A DNA stretch of 64,000 bases from Hydrotalea sp. (GCA_022402565.1 JAKRSC010000028.1:124001-188000), one strand, 5' to 3'. Shown: positions 54,107 to 63,511, numbered from the stretch's first letter. Numbers and translations are program-made. Notes: generated from the sequence alone by a model not told the origin.

Positions 54107-55624
54107 ATGAAAACGATTATAAATAAATTCCTCATCTCTGCTTCTGCCATGAGTCTTTTGTTGGCCTCATGTTCAGATAAAGATTTGACAGTATTACCAA
54201 GGCAGTCAATTGCATCTGAAACCGCATTATCATCTCCTGCGAGTGTTGATGCTGCTGTTATTGGTACGTATGCTAACCTAAAGTCCCGTGTATTGTATGG
54301 TCGTGATTTTGTGGTATATGGCGATGCTTTGGCTGATAACGCTGTTGCTACCAACAAATCTGGCCGATTAGTTGGCGAGGCTAGAAATAATATTGGAGCC
54401 CATTATGTGAACTGGGGAACAGCTTATTCTGCCATCAACGATTGTAATCTTGTATTGGATGCGATTCCAAGAATGACAGCTGCTACTCAGGTTCAGCGTG
54501 ATCGTTGGGAAGGAGAAATGCGTTTTGTACGTGCATTGTTATACCATGATTTGGTAAAAGCATATGCTTATGCACCAACAGCCATAGTTGCTGCATCTAA
54601 TAGAGGTGGAGTAGTTATTAGAAGAACTGCAGTTGATAATAAGGATACAGCTGCTGCTTTCCGTCCTGCTCGTGCAAGCATTCAAGATTGTTACAACTTC
54701 ATTATTGAAGACTTAACAATTGCATCAACTAGATTACAGCCTGCAGGGGTTGCTCGTGCTGGTGCACCACATTTTGCAACTCGTGCTGCTGCACAAGCTT
54801 TACTAGCTCGTGTTCAGTTGTACGCAGGTAACTGGGCTGCTGCTCGCGATGCTGCAACCGCTGCATTGGGTGGTGGCGTAGGTTCTCTTACAACCGCAGC
54901 TAACTATTTAGCTGGTTGGAGATCATCAACTCATCCTGAATCAATATTTGAAGTACGCTTCGGAATTGCTGCTGAAAGTTTGGGTGTAAATGAAGCATTA
55001 CAAACAACAACTACATCAATGGGGGTATTAGGTGATCCTCAAACAAATGGTGGATGGGGTGATTTAGTGCCTAACGCACTTCAGTTGAATGCTGTTGGTT
55101 TAAGCGGTTTTCCTTCTGGTCTCTCTATTTCTGTAGCATCAGCTTTGCCAGCACTAACAAGAACTTCTGATGTACGTAATTTGGTATTTGAGTGGGGTGG
55201 TCGTCGTACAAACCCTCGCTTCATTGAGTGTACTAAATACTTCGGAAAGAGTGGTTTCTTGAACCTTGATAACGTTCCAGTTCTTCGTCATGCTGAAATG
55301 TTGTTGATTCGTGCAGAAGCCCATTTCCGCTTAGGAGCTGAAAACTTGGCAATGGATGATATCAATAACCTACGCACTCGTCGTGGTTTGGCTACTACAA
55401 CTTTGACTGGTCCAGCTATTTTGGAGGAAATTCTTAACCAACGTTTAGCTGAGTTTGCTATGGAAGGACATCGTTTCCATGACCTTAAGCGTTTGGGTAG
55501 AGATATTCAAAAGGATCCAAGTGTAGGATTTACTTTGAACTTCACCGATTTCCGTATACTTGCTCGTATTCCTGACGGAGAGTTAGTAGGAAATCCTAAT
55601 ATGCAACAAAACCCTGGATATTAA
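54107..55624 (+). CDS. SusD/RagB family nutrient-binding lipoprotein (second pair)
   Basis: The 505-residue protein has a lipoprotein signal with lipobox LLASC. SusD motifs are WGTAYSAINDCNLVLDAI, RFVRALLYHDLVKAYAY, TRAAAQALLARVQLYAGNW, VLRHAEMLLIRAEAHFRLG and EFAMEGHRFHDLKRLG, with the usual QNPGY end. It starts 22 bases after its SusC. It should cap that barrel and bind the ligand. Confidence 0.95.
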   Translation: MKTIINKFLISASAMSLLLASCSDKDLTVLPRQSIASETALSSPASVDAAVIGTYANLKSRVLYGRDFVVYGDALADNAVATNKSGRLVGEARNNIGAHYVNWGTAYSAINDCNLVLDAIPRMTAATQVQRDRWEGEMRFVRALLYHDLVKAYAYAPTAIVAASNRGGVVIRRTAVDNKDTAAAFRPARASIQDCYNFIIEDLTIASTRLQPAGVARAGAPHFATRAAAQALLARVQLYAGNWAAARDAATAALGGGVGSLTTAANYLAGWRSSTHPESIFEVRFGIAAESLGVNEALQTTTTSMGVLGDPQTNGGWGDLVPNALQLNAVGLSGFPSGLSISVASALPALTRTSDVRNLVFEWGGRRTNPRFIECTKYFGKSGFLNLDNVPVLRHAEMLLIRAEAHFRLGAENLAMDDINNLRTRRGLATTTLTGPAILEEILNQRLAEFAMEGHRFHDLKRLGRDIQKDPSVGFTLNFTDFRILARIPDGELVGNPNMQQNPGY

Positions 55625-55646
55625 TTCACCAACAAAAAGCAATAGA

Positions 55647-56162
55647 ATGAAAAAATTAGCATTAAGTACAATCGTTTTTGCAGCCGCGCTTTTTACAATG
55701 GTGGGTTGTATAAAACAGGATGAACATATATTTAGAGGATTACAAGTTGAATTTGATGCCGCTTCATGGAATGCCCGTGGTGCTGGAGTTACTTGGCCTG
55801 TTTTAACCCGTGTTCCTCCTTATGGAATGCCAGTAGCAACTTCTGATCCATTAATTTCTAGAACAAGCGGTACAATCCGTTTCCGTGTAAACCTAATTGG
55901 TGCACAGCAGGCTACTGCTCAAACCATCAATTACAGCGCAATTGCAGCTTCTACAACAGCTGTAGCGGGTACACACTATACTATTCCTGGTACCATTACC
56001 ATTCCTGCTAATAGCAGTTTTGGTGAAGCAGTTGTGAATATCCTGAACCCAGGAACATCAAGTACAACAGCTCGTAGCTTGGTATTAGAAGTAACTGGAA
56101 ATAGTACTATTAGACCAGCTACTGAATTGAATAAGATTGGTTTGGTAATCAGCCAACTCTAA
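55647..56162 (+). CDS. Small lipoprotein accessory to the SusCD pair
   Basis: The 171-residue protein has a lipobox (TMVGC) and a C-terminal beta-sandwich (TAVAGTHYTI, TITIPANSSFGEAVVNIL, SLVLEVTGN) like DUF4843 or Calx-beta-type repeats found in SusCD-linked lipoproteins. It starts 22 bases after the SusD stop and ends before a terminator, so SusC-SusD-lipoprotein form one operon. It may be an extra surface-binding protein like SusE or SusF, by position only. Confidence 0.75.
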   Translation: MKKLALSTIVFAAALFTMVGCIKQDEHIFRGLQVEFDAASWNARGAGVTWPVLTRVPPYGMPVATSDPLISRTSGTIRFRVNLIGAQQATAQTINYSAIAASTTAVAGTHYTIPGTITIPANSSFGEAVVNILNPGTSSTTARSLVLEVTGNSTIRPATELNKIGLVISQL

Positions 56163-56183
56163 TAATGTTCAGTTAAAATTTAA

Positions 56184-56214
56184 AAGCTGCCGGCCTTTGG
56201 TCGGCAGCTTTTTT
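56184..56214 (+). terminator. Intrinsic terminator after the second SusCD operon
   Basis: AAGCTGCCG (56184-56192) pairs perfectly with CGGCAGCTT (56202-56210), followed by a T-run to 56214. Confidence 0.9.
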
Positions 56215-56247
56215 ATGAACCTATGTAACTTTATAAAAATTTGAGTA

Positions 56248-56913
56248 ATGAAAAAGTTTTTGCTGCCCATCATGTCCCTTTTTTTAATAGGAACTGTTAG
56301 TTCTCAGGGTTTCATGGCTGATGCTGTTAATCCTGGTAGTGTTTATAGAGAAACCAAACTTGAAAATGTTTCTGGCAGTCCTTTGATGTTTGATACTTGG
56401 CAACCTGCTAAGGTAAAAATTGCTAAAGGCAAAATGATTACTGGCGTATTGGTGAACTTTGATTTAATCAAACAAAAGCCAATCTATTTCTTTAATGATC
56501 AGTCGTATGAGTTTTTAGATGAACTAAGTAGTATACAGGTGAATTTTGAATCAACAAAGGGCTCACAGTTGTTCCTACCTGGATTTGCACATAAAGATTT
56601 TTCACCAAGTACTTTTGTAGAGGTATTAAATGAAGGCAATACCAAATTGCTCAAATGGACAAAAAAAGTGATTATTGAAGAAAGAGGCTATGGCTCAAAT
56701 GTTATGAACAAGATCATTGAGTCTGTTACACAATATTATATCGCAAAAGGAAATAACGCCACTTTAATTAAGTTAGGTAATGGAGCACTTGAAGATGCAG
56801 TTGGTCCTAAAAATTGGAAGCAGGTACAAGCTTATATGAAGCAGGAAGGATTGAACCCTAAACAAGAAAAGGATATGGCAAAACTTTTGGCATATAGCAA
56901 TACGCTTATGTAA
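56248..56913 (+). CDS. Hypothetical secreted protein
   Basis: The 221-residue protein has a signal peptide (MKKFLLPIMSLFLIGTVSSQ). The remainder is mixed beta/alpha with no recognised family; GMLVNFDLIKQKPIYF-like strands and a Lys-rich C-terminal helix (QEGLNPKQEKDMAKLL) are visible. No cysteine is present. It lies alone between two terminators, downstream of the SusCD operon. Confidence 0.7.
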   Translation: MKKFLLPIMSLFLIGTVSSQGFMADAVNPGSVYRETKLENVSGSPLMFDTWQPAKVKIAKGKMITGVLVNFDLIKQKPIYFFNDQSYEFLDELSSIQVNFESTKGSQLFLPGFAHKDFSPSTFVEVLNEGNTKLLKWTKKVIIEERGYGSNVMNKIIESVTQYYIAKGNNATLIKLGNGALEDAVGPKNWKQVQAYMKQEGLNPKQEKDMAKLLAYSNTLM

Positions 56914-56962
56914 TAACTAATAGAAGGTTAACGTGTACTATTAACTGATGACTAGTCCTAAA

Positions 56963-56997
56963 AAAAGCCGCAATCAAATTTGCGGCTTTTAATTTTT
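56963..56997. terminator. Bidirectional terminator between converging genes
   Basis: AAAAGCCGCA (56963-56972) pairs perfectly with TGCGGCTTTT (56981-56990). A/T runs on both sides serve both strands, between the gene ending at 56913 and the gene ending at 57012. Confidence 0.85.
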
Positions 56998-57011
56998 AGA
57001 GAAATCAAGGG

Positions 57012-58154
57012 TTACTTCAACACCTCAGATAGTTTAGCTGATAAAGCTTCACCCCTTAAATTACTGGCAATGATTTTACCACTTGGATCAATCAATACAT
57101 TGAATGGTATTCCGTTGAATTGATATAATTCAACCATAGGCGTTTCCCATTCCTTTAAATCGCTCACATGTGTCCAAGTAAGCTTGTCTTTTTCAATCGC
57201 CTTCAGCCAACTATCCCTATCAGCATCTAATGAAACCCCAAGGATAGTGAAATTCTTGTTTTTGAATTGGTTATATGCAGCTACCACATTTGGATTTTCT
57301 TCGCGACAAGGCTTGCACCAACTTGCCCAAAAATCAACCAATACATACTTACCTTTTAAACTGCTTAATGTAAAAGTTTTTCCACTTGGATCTGGTAAGC
57401 TAATCTCTGGTGCAGGTTGATTCATTAATGCATATCCACTATTCGATTGAGGTGATTGTGCTGCTGCATCTGGACTCAACACTTTTTTGATATAAGCTAA
57501 TCCGCTGTGCTCTTTAAATTTATCAGCACTTGCCATTGCAAGACTGCGTAACTCATCTAAGGACATGCTTCTTTGAGCCATTCCAAGTGCATAATACCGA
57601 GAAGCTGGACTAGGAGATTGCTGTATGAATTGTTTTACCAATGTGTTCAATCCTTCAATCTGTTTATCGCGCTGCAACTTTGCAACAGTCAAAATACTAT
57701 CATTACTGTTTCCTTTCTGTAAGCTATCAAGCGCCATAAAAGAAACATATAAAGCAGAATCTGCTGTTCTGTACTTTTCAAACAAATCCTTCAAAGCAAC
57801 TGATGCAGGAGAACCGGTTATTTCGTAGTTCCGATAATTTTTGATATCCATCAACACCTTAATATTGTTGTTATCATTCACTAAAAGAATATCACGCTGA
57901 CTTTTTTCTAAGAAAATGCGGTAAAGACCTTCTTCACGCGCCATTCCTCTTAGTTCAAACAGGCCACTTTCTTTTAAAGTAGCAGAGTCTAAAACAATTG
58001 GGTTCTTTCCTTCATAAGGCAACTCCTGTAAATAGATTTTTTCTTTTTCAGCGTTCATAATCTTTCCACTGATAATAAATGCGCCATGCTCTTTCTGACG
58101 ACAGCCTACTAAAGAGCCTACTGCAATGAGCAGCACTAACCAAACTTGTTTCAT
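57012..58154 (-). CDS. TlpA-like thiol-disulfide lipoprotein with DUF4369 domain
   Basis: The protein (380 residues from ATG 58154) has a lipobox (GSLVGC), an N-terminal DUF4369 domain (about 25-120; GKIMNAEKEKIYLQEL) and a C-terminal thioredoxin-fold redoxin with C280 and C283 in WASWCKPCREE. Such proteins reduce disulfides in the periplasm, for example in cytochrome maturation or maintenance of surface proteins. The longer frame to 58196 would overlap gatB; ATG 58154 starts at the lipoprotein signal and overlaps the gatB stop by four bases (ATGA). So gatB and this gene are coupled. Confidence 0.9.
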   Translation of the reverse strand: MKQVWLVLLIAVGSLVGCRQKEHGAFIISGKIMNAEKEKIYLQELPYEGKNPIVLDSATLKESGLFELRGMAREEGLYRIFLEKSQRDILLVNDNNNIKVLMDIKNYRNYEITGSPASVALKDLFEKYRTADSALYVSFMALDSLQKGNSNDSILTVAKLQRDKQIEGLNTLVKQFIQQSPSPASRYYALGMAQRSMSLDELRSLAMASADKFKEHSGLAYIKKVLSPDAAAQSPQSNSGYALMNQPAPEISLPDPSGKTFTLSSLKGKYVLVDFWASWCKPCREENPNVVAAYNQFKNKNFTILGVSLDADRDSWLKAIEKDKLTWTHVSDLKEWETPMVELYQFNGIPFNVLIDPSGKIIASNLRGEALSAKLSEVLK

Positions 58155-59590
58155 TTTGTTGATGTTAATTGTTGTTCTAAATATGTGGTTACCCATTTAA
58201 GATCGGCTTTACCGCGACTACGCTTTTTGACCTCACCTACGAATACACCTATAAGTCCTTTTTTGCCTTTTTTATATGCAGCTACTTGTTCGGGCATAGC
58301 AGCTAATACTTCGTTTACCCAAGTTTCTAACTGTTGCGTATCTTTTTCTTGTAGCCATCCGCCTTCTTCAGCAATCTGTAAGGCCGATTGGCTCCCGGTA
58401 ATCATTATTGGAAATATCTTTTGGGCTGCAATGGTAAATGAAACAGTTCCTGATTCAACTAATTCAATCAGCTCTGCTAGTTGAGCTGGTTGCAGCATGT
58501 TTTCTTCTTCATTATTTTTTTCATTGCGCCATTGACGAATAGGTCCTAGCATCCAATTGGCAATGGACTTATAATTTGCACAAATATTTGCAGTAGCTAA
58601 GAAAAATTGCCACTCAGTTTTATCCTGTGTTATTTGTTCAGCATCGTACTCACTTAGCGAGTATTTTGTTTGGAGTATGGATGTAATTTCTGAAGGAAGT
58701 GCAGGCATAGATGATTGAATAGCATTCAATCGTTCTTGAGTAATGCGAATAGGTGGAAGATCGGGATCTGGGAAATAACGATAGTCATGCGCCTCTTCTT
58801 TTTCGCGCGTTGCAAATGTGGTAAAATTGCTGGCATTAAAGCTTCTGGTTTGTTGTTGAATTTTCTCTCCTCTTTCCAACATTTTTTCCATTCGTTCAAT
58901 TTCAAACTCAATTGCTTTTTTTACAAAGCGAATGGAGTTGAGGTTCTTCACTTCCACTTTTGTTCCTAGCTCTTTGGTTCCGGCAAGACGCAGAGATATG
59001 TTAGCATCGCAGCGAAGATTGCCAGCCTCCATATTTCCATCGCCTATACCTAGCCAACGCACCATTTTTCTTATTTCAGCCACAACAGCAGCAGCATGTT
59101 CGGCATTGTATATTACAGGCTCTGTTACAATTTCAAGTAAAGCAGTACCCGCTCTATTTAAATCAATGCAGGTAGCATCTTCATATAAATCGTGAATACT
59201 TTTTCCGGCATCATCTTCTAAGTGGATTCTATTGAGTGCAAAAGATAGGTTTCTTGTTTCTTCTTTAATTTGAATTGCACCACCTGCACAAATAGGATGT
59301 GTATGTTGCGAAGTTTGATAACCTCGTGGAAGATCTGGATAGAAATAATGCTTTCTTGCAAAATAACTTATCGGTGCAATCCCACATCCAAACGCTAAGC
59401 CTAGTTGAACGGCCGACTCTACCGCTTGTTGGTTGATGCGGGGAAGGGTACCTGGATACGCTAATGAAATTGGACTGACAAGTGTATTAGGTGCAGCTCC
59501 AAACTGAACAGGATCGCCACAGAATAATTTAGATTGTGTAGCCAGTTGTACATGAATTTCAAGGCCGATCACCGGCTCATAACGTTGCAT
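58151..59590 (-). CDS. gatB: Aspartyl/glutamyl-tRNA amidotransferase subunit B
   Basis: The 479-residue protein begins YEPVIGLEIHVQLATQSKLFCGD and has the GatB motifs PGTLPRIN, FARKHYFYPDLPRGYQTSQ, EDDAGKS and a C-terminal YqeY-like helical tail. With GatA and GatC it amidates misacylated Glu-tRNA-Gln or Asp-tRNA-Asn. gatA and gatC are not in the window. Its mRNA is probably leaderless: a perfect -7 box ends four bases before the ATG. Confidence 0.96.
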   Translation of the reverse strand: MQRYEPVIGLEIHVQLATQSKLFCGDPVQFGAAPNTLVSPISLAYPGTLPRINQQAVESAVQLGLAFGCGIAPISYFARKHYFYPDLPRGYQTSQHTHPICAGGAIQIKEETRNLSFALNRIHLEDDAGKSIHDLYEDATCIDLNRAGTALLEIVTEPVIYNAEHAAAVVAEIRKMVRWLGIGDGNMEAGNLRCDANISLRLAGTKELGTKVEVKNLNSIRFVKKAIEFEIERMEKMLERGEKIQQQTRSFNASNFTTFATREKEEAHDYRYFPDPDLPPIRITQERLNAIQSSMPALPSEITSILQTKYSLSEYDAEQITQDKTEWQFFLATANICANYKSIANWMLGPIRQWRNEKNNEEENMLQPAQLAELIELVESGTVSFTIAAQKIFPIMITGSQSALQIAEEGGWLQEKDTQQLETWVNEVLAAMPEQVAAYKKGKKGLIGVFVGEVKKRSRGKADLKWVTTYLEQQLTSTK

Positions 59591-59594
59591 AGTA

Positions 59595-59623
59595 CAAAAA
59601 TAGCCCTATCAGCTTAAACCCAA
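59595..59623 (-). promoter_or_regulatory. Promoter of gatB (leaderless)
   Basis: On the minus strand TTG (59623-59621), 18 bases, then TAttTTTG (59602-59595). The box is a perfect match and ends four bases before the ATG at 59590. Confidence 0.7.
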
Positions 59624-59640
59624 TGTGATTAAAGTAACGA

Positions 59641-59668
59641 AAAAGGTCGCTCCTAAAGAGAAGCGACC
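59641..59668 (-). terminator. Hairpin terminator of the PDZ gene
   Basis: GGTCGC (59645-59650) pairs with GCGACC (59663-59668); on the minus strand the hairpin is followed by TTTT. It lies between the PDZ gene and the gatB promoter. Confidence 0.65.
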
Positions 59669-59693
59669 GGAGCACTGTTTCAGAGAAACTTGT

Positions 59694-60641
59694 TTATAAG
59701 CTTGCTTTTTTAAGCTGCTTGGGGAGTTTGATATCGGTTTTTTGTTCTTTGCCATTACGCTTGTATACAACTGTTGCTGATTCACCTTCTTTTAATTCGC
59801 GTAATATAGAAAGTGCGGCATCTAGATCTGTGATTGGCTTTTTCTGTAGGCTGGTAATCAGGTCGCCTTTTTGTAAGCCTGCTTTAGCTGCAGGACTTTC
59901 AGGTGTTACTTCTAATACTGCTACTCCATTGCCTTCTTCTGTTTCTTGAATTTGAAGACCAATACGTGGTTTACGTAGTTCACGAATGACTTCAACCCTT
60001 TCACCTGGGCGGCCTGGTAATCCAAACTCACGCATTAACGGCATATCAAAATCCATATCATTCAATTCAAATCGGAAACCTTGCGTAACAGCTCTAGCTA
60101 AACGAGCCTCAACTGTTTGTTTTTTACCATTTCTTTGAATTTCAATTTTTACAAGGTCATTTGGATTGTATTTTCCAATTGTTTCATATAAGTCTTGGCT
60201 GTTTCCTACAACACGGCCATCAACCGAAACAATAATGTCCTTTACTTGAATACCGGCTTTTTCAGCAGGACTGTTTTTTGAAACTTCTGTTACTTCAAGT
60301 CCGCTGTCGGTTTTTTCAGATGCAACACCCAAAAAGGCTTTATTAGAGGTAGATTCTTGCCAAAACAAGGGCATTTCTGCCACTCGACCACGCGCAGGAA
60401 GTTTCATTCGCAGTGAATCGGCTAGCATAATTACTCTTTTTCCACCATCGCCTCTAATGATTTGGAAATCTTCATTCATAGTACCATCAATCACTTTTCC
60501 ATTGATAGTGACTTTATCGCCATCGATGACAATAGTTGTTTTTTCCTTTTTAGTGGTTGTGTCTGCCTTTTGTTTGCCCTGGGAAATGCCAGTAAAAGAC
60601 AAAAGGGATAGTCCTGCGGAAAGCAATAAAGCATGTTTCAT
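59694..60641 (-). CDS. Periplasmic protein with two PDZ domains
   Basis: The 315-residue protein has a signal peptide (ending FTGISQ), a short charged region, and two PDZ domains: about 105-185 (FLGVASEK, SPAEKAGIQVKDIIVSVDG) and about 225-310 (IGLQIQETEEGNGVAVLEV, SPAAKAGLQKGDLI). No HtrA-type serine protease domain precedes them, although the PDZ pair resembles the C-terminal half of DegP/HtrA. It may be an adaptor or sensor of unfolded outer-membrane proteins. The function is unknown. Confidence 0.85.
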   Translation of the reverse strand: MKHALLLSAGLSLLSFTGISQGKQKADTTTKKEKTTIVIDGDKVTINGKVIDGTMNEDFQIIRGDGGKRVIMLADSLRMKLPARGRVAEMPLFWQESTSNKAFLGVASEKTDSGLEVTEVSKNSPAEKAGIQVKDIIVSVDGRVVGNSQDLYETIGKYNPNDLVKIEIQRNGKKQTVEARLARAVTQGFRFELNDMDFDMPLMREFGLPGRPGERVEVIRELRKPRIGLQIQETEEGNGVAVLEVTPESPAAKAGLQKGDLITSLQKKPITDLDAALSILRELKEGESATVVYKRNGKEQKTDIKLPKQLKKASL

Positions 60642-60679
60642 ATTACACTGTTTATTTATGTACGAAAAGTTTAGTAGAT

Positions 60680-60687
60680 CAAAACTA
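60680..60687 (-). promoter_or_regulatory. -7 box of the PDZ gene
   Basis: On the minus strand this reads TAgtTTTG, a perfect match, about 38 bases before the ATG. Confidence 0.55.
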
Positions 60688-60748
60688 GGGTAATTCTGAA
60701 ATACGAAACTCTTCGGATTTGTTAAAATTGGGTGAAAAGGAGTGATTC

Positions 60749-63379
60749 CTATAGCGATTTAAGTTTGGCGAGCAAGGCATTTACTACTCCAACAAAGCCA
60801 TCAAATTGACTTCCACCAGCAGTAGCAATGGTTTTTTGTCCGCCCCCCCCACCTTGAATTTTAGCTGCCACTTCTTGTTTAATTAATTGATTTGCATCTA
60901 ATTGAACAGCCAATGTATCTGACAATGCAATAGCTACCCCACATTTTTCGCCCCAATTCGCTCCAAGAACCACTAAATCGGCGTGTAAGCGAAGATCATA
61001 TGCCAGTTTCTTCAAAGCATCCATTGAACCAACAGAAACTTCTTGGGCAATATGGCTGTAAGCACCTTCTGTAATGGACGAACCTGCCAGCTGTTTGGCT
61101 AATTGTTGTAACTGAGCGGCCTCCAATTGAGCGACTTTCTTTTCTAGAGCTTGCTTTTCTTGAATCAGTTTTTCAACTGCCTTTAGTGGTTCCTTTGCTT
61201 TCAATAAAGTGCCAATTTCCTTCACATTGGTATATTGGTTCAATAAGTGTTGAAAAGCAGCAGGACCGGTAAGTGCTTCAATTCTTCTAACGCCAGCAGC
61301 TACGGCCGCTTCTGTTTCAATCACAAACAAGCCCATCATACCTGTATGATTTACGTGTGTTCCACCACATAGCTCAACAGAATAATTAGGGTCAATGATG
61401 ACCACACGAACTTTATCGCCATATTTCTCTCCAAATAATGCCATAGCTCCCATTGCCAAAGCTTCTTCTTTTGGCATTTCACGAATGACAACCGGAATAT
61501 TTTCTCTGATTTTTTCATTCACTTTTGCTTCCACTGCACGAATTTCTTCTTCGCTCATTTTTGCAAAATGTGAAAAGTCGAATCGCAAACCATCTGTATT
61601 CACCAATGAACCTTTCTGCGCCACATGCTTACCTAATACTTCACGGAGTGCCGCATGCATTAAATGTGTAGCTGTGTGGTTGTACATGGTCTTCAATCTT
61701 CTTTCAGTGTAGATTGCAGCTTTTACGGGAGCTTGAATATTGGTGGGCAAGTTTTCTACCAGGTGAATGATCACTTCATTTTCTTTTTTAGTATCAATCA
61801 CTTGAATGATTTCGCCATCAAAATTTAAGGTACCAGTATCACCTGCTTGTCCGCCACCTTCTGGATAAAAAGGAGTAGTTGCAAGAACAATTTGATACAA
61901 TTCTTTCCCCTTACTTTTTACCTTACGATAGCGTTGTACATTGGTATGAACCAAAATATCTTCATACCCTACAAACCCTTTTCCTGACTCTTCATGTACA
62001 ATAACCCAATCTTCTGTATCAATTGCGCTGGCAGCACGACTGCGATTTTTTTGCGCTTGCATAGATATTTCAAAACCAGCTTCATCAATTTGTAGGTTTC
62101 TTTCTGCTGCAATTAATCGAGTTAAGTCAATTGGAAATCCGTATGTGTCAAATAATTCAAAAGCCTCTTCACCTCGAATGATTTCTGGTGATTGCGTCAT
62201 GATTTCATCTATTCTGCGCAAACCTTTTTCCAATGTCCTCAAAAATGCTTCTTCTTCTTCACGAATCACTTTTGCTACAAAATCTTGCTGCGCCAATAAC
62301 TCTGGGAATACTTGTTCGAACTGTGTTGCTATAACTGTTACAAGTTTATGCAAAAGAGGTTGTTTGTAATTGAGGTAAGAATAATAGTACCGTACTGCTC
62401 TTCTCAGAATTCTACGAATAACATATCCTGCTCCTGTATTAGATGGTAATTGTCCGTCTGCAATGGTGAAGCTAATAGCGCGAATATGATCTGCCAATAC
62501 ACGAAAAGCAACAGAAGGCTTTGTATCATCGGCCTCATATCTAACTCCACTTAGTTTTTCAATTTCATGGATAGTTCCTGAGAAAACATCGGTATCGTAG
62601 TTGCTCTGCTTTCCTTGAATAACACGAACCAAACGTTCAAAGCCCATACCTGTGTCAACGTGCTTGGCTGGTAAGCTAGCTAGGGTACCATCTTTTAAAC
62701 GATTGAACTGAATAAATACATTGTTCCAAATTTCAATCACCTGAGGATGATCGGCATTTACCAAGGTTTTACCATCTACCAACTTTCTTTCTTCATCGGG
62801 TCTACAATCCACATGAATTTCGGTACAAGGACCACAAGGACCAGTATCACCCATTTCCCAGAAATTATCCTTTTTATTCCCCAATAAAATTCTGTCTTCG
62901 GCAATCACTTTCTTCCACTCATTGTAAGCTTCTTCATCGCGTGGCAAGCCTTCTTTTTCATCACCTTCAAAAATGGTTACATACAAACGATCTTTATTAA
63001 GCTGATAGACTGTTGTAAGCAATTCCCAACTCCATGCTATGGCTTCAGCCTTAAAATAACCTTCGCTGGCCATACTTGGGTGACCAAAACTCCAGTTCCC
63101 CAACATTTCAAACATGGTATGGTGATAGGTATCAACCCCTACCTCTTCCAAGTCGTTGTGCTTTCCGCTTACCCTCAAACACTTTTGTGTATCGGCCGCT
63201 CTGGCATAGGGCGGCTTGGTATTTCCTAAGAAATAATCTTTAAACTGGTTCATCCCAGCATTGGTAAACAATAAAGTGGGGTCATTTTTAACCACAATAG
63301 GGGCAGATGGAACCACTGTATGCTGTTTGCCAGCAAAAAAATCGAGGAATTTTTGTCGGATGTCTTGACTAGTCATCAT
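60749..63379 (-). CDS. alaS: Alanyl-tRNA synthetase
   Basis: The protein (876 residues from ATG 63379) is a class II synthetase. The core has FTNAGMNQFKDYF and the tRNA recognition region; the editing domain has HTATHLMHAAL and CGGTHVNHTG; the C-Ala domain ends with GGGGGQKTIATAGG. It charges tRNA-Ala. The frame extends to 63436, but a -7 box overlaps that extension and the family start (TSQDIRQKFLDFF) follows ATG 63379/63376. Length equals the usual 870-880. Confidence 0.97.
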   Translation of the reverse strand: MMTSQDIRQKFLDFFAGKQHTVVPSAPIVVKNDPTLLFTNAGMNQFKDYFLGNTKPPYARAADTQKCLRVSGKHNDLEEVGVDTYHHTMFEMLGNWSFGHPSMASEGYFKAEAIAWSWELLTTVYQLNKDRLYVTIFEGDEKEGLPRDEEAYNEWKKVIAEDRILLGNKKDNFWEMGDTGPCGPCTEIHVDCRPDEERKLVDGKTLVNADHPQVIEIWNNVFIQFNRLKDGTLASLPAKHVDTGMGFERLVRVIQGKQSNYDTDVFSGTIHEIEKLSGVRYEADDTKPSVAFRVLADHIRAISFTIADGQLPSNTGAGYVIRRILRRAVRYYYSYLNYKQPLLHKLVTVIATQFEQVFPELLAQQDFVAKVIREEEEAFLRTLEKGLRRIDEIMTQSPEIIRGEEAFELFDTYGFPIDLTRLIAAERNLQIDEAGFEISMQAQKNRSRAASAIDTEDWVIVHEESGKGFVGYEDILVHTNVQRYRKVKSKGKELYQIVLATTPFYPEGGGQAGDTGTLNFDGEIIQVIDTKKENEVIIHLVENLPTNIQAPVKAAIYTERRLKTMYNHTATHLMHAALREVLGKHVAQKGSLVNTDGLRFDFSHFAKMSEEEIRAVEAKVNEKIRENIPVVIREMPKEEALAMGAMALFGEKYGDKVRVVIIDPNYSVELCGGTHVNHTGMMGLFVIETEAAVAAGVRRIEALTGPAAFQHLLNQYTNVKEIGTLLKAKEPLKAVEKLIQEKQALEKKVAQLEAAQLQQLAKQLAGSSITEGAYSHIAQEVSVGSMDALKKLAYDLRLHADLVVLGANWGEKCGVAIALSDTLAVQLDANQLIKQEVAAKIQGGGGGQKTIATAGGSQFDGFVGVVNALLAKLKSL

Positions 63380-63433
63380 AGCACTGAAATTTTGCCTTTC
63401 AATCGCTTGCGAAGGGCTATCTTTGAAAGCCCG

Positions 63434-63441
63434 CAAAAGTA
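63434..63441 (-). promoter_or_regulatory. -7 box of alaS
   Basis: On the minus strand this reads TActTTTG, a perfect match, about 55 bases before ATG 63379. Confidence 0.5.
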
Positions 63442-63511
63442 AGCTTTTGTAAGCAGAGGGCCTTTCTTTGCGGGTAAAACTTATACGACATTTCTAGGCA
63501 GGAATATTGGC

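Noticed and set aside
58155-58196. Extended start of the TlpA-like gene inside gatB
   Set aside because: The lipoprotein signal begins at ATG 58154, which overlaps the gatB stop by ATGA as in coupled genes.
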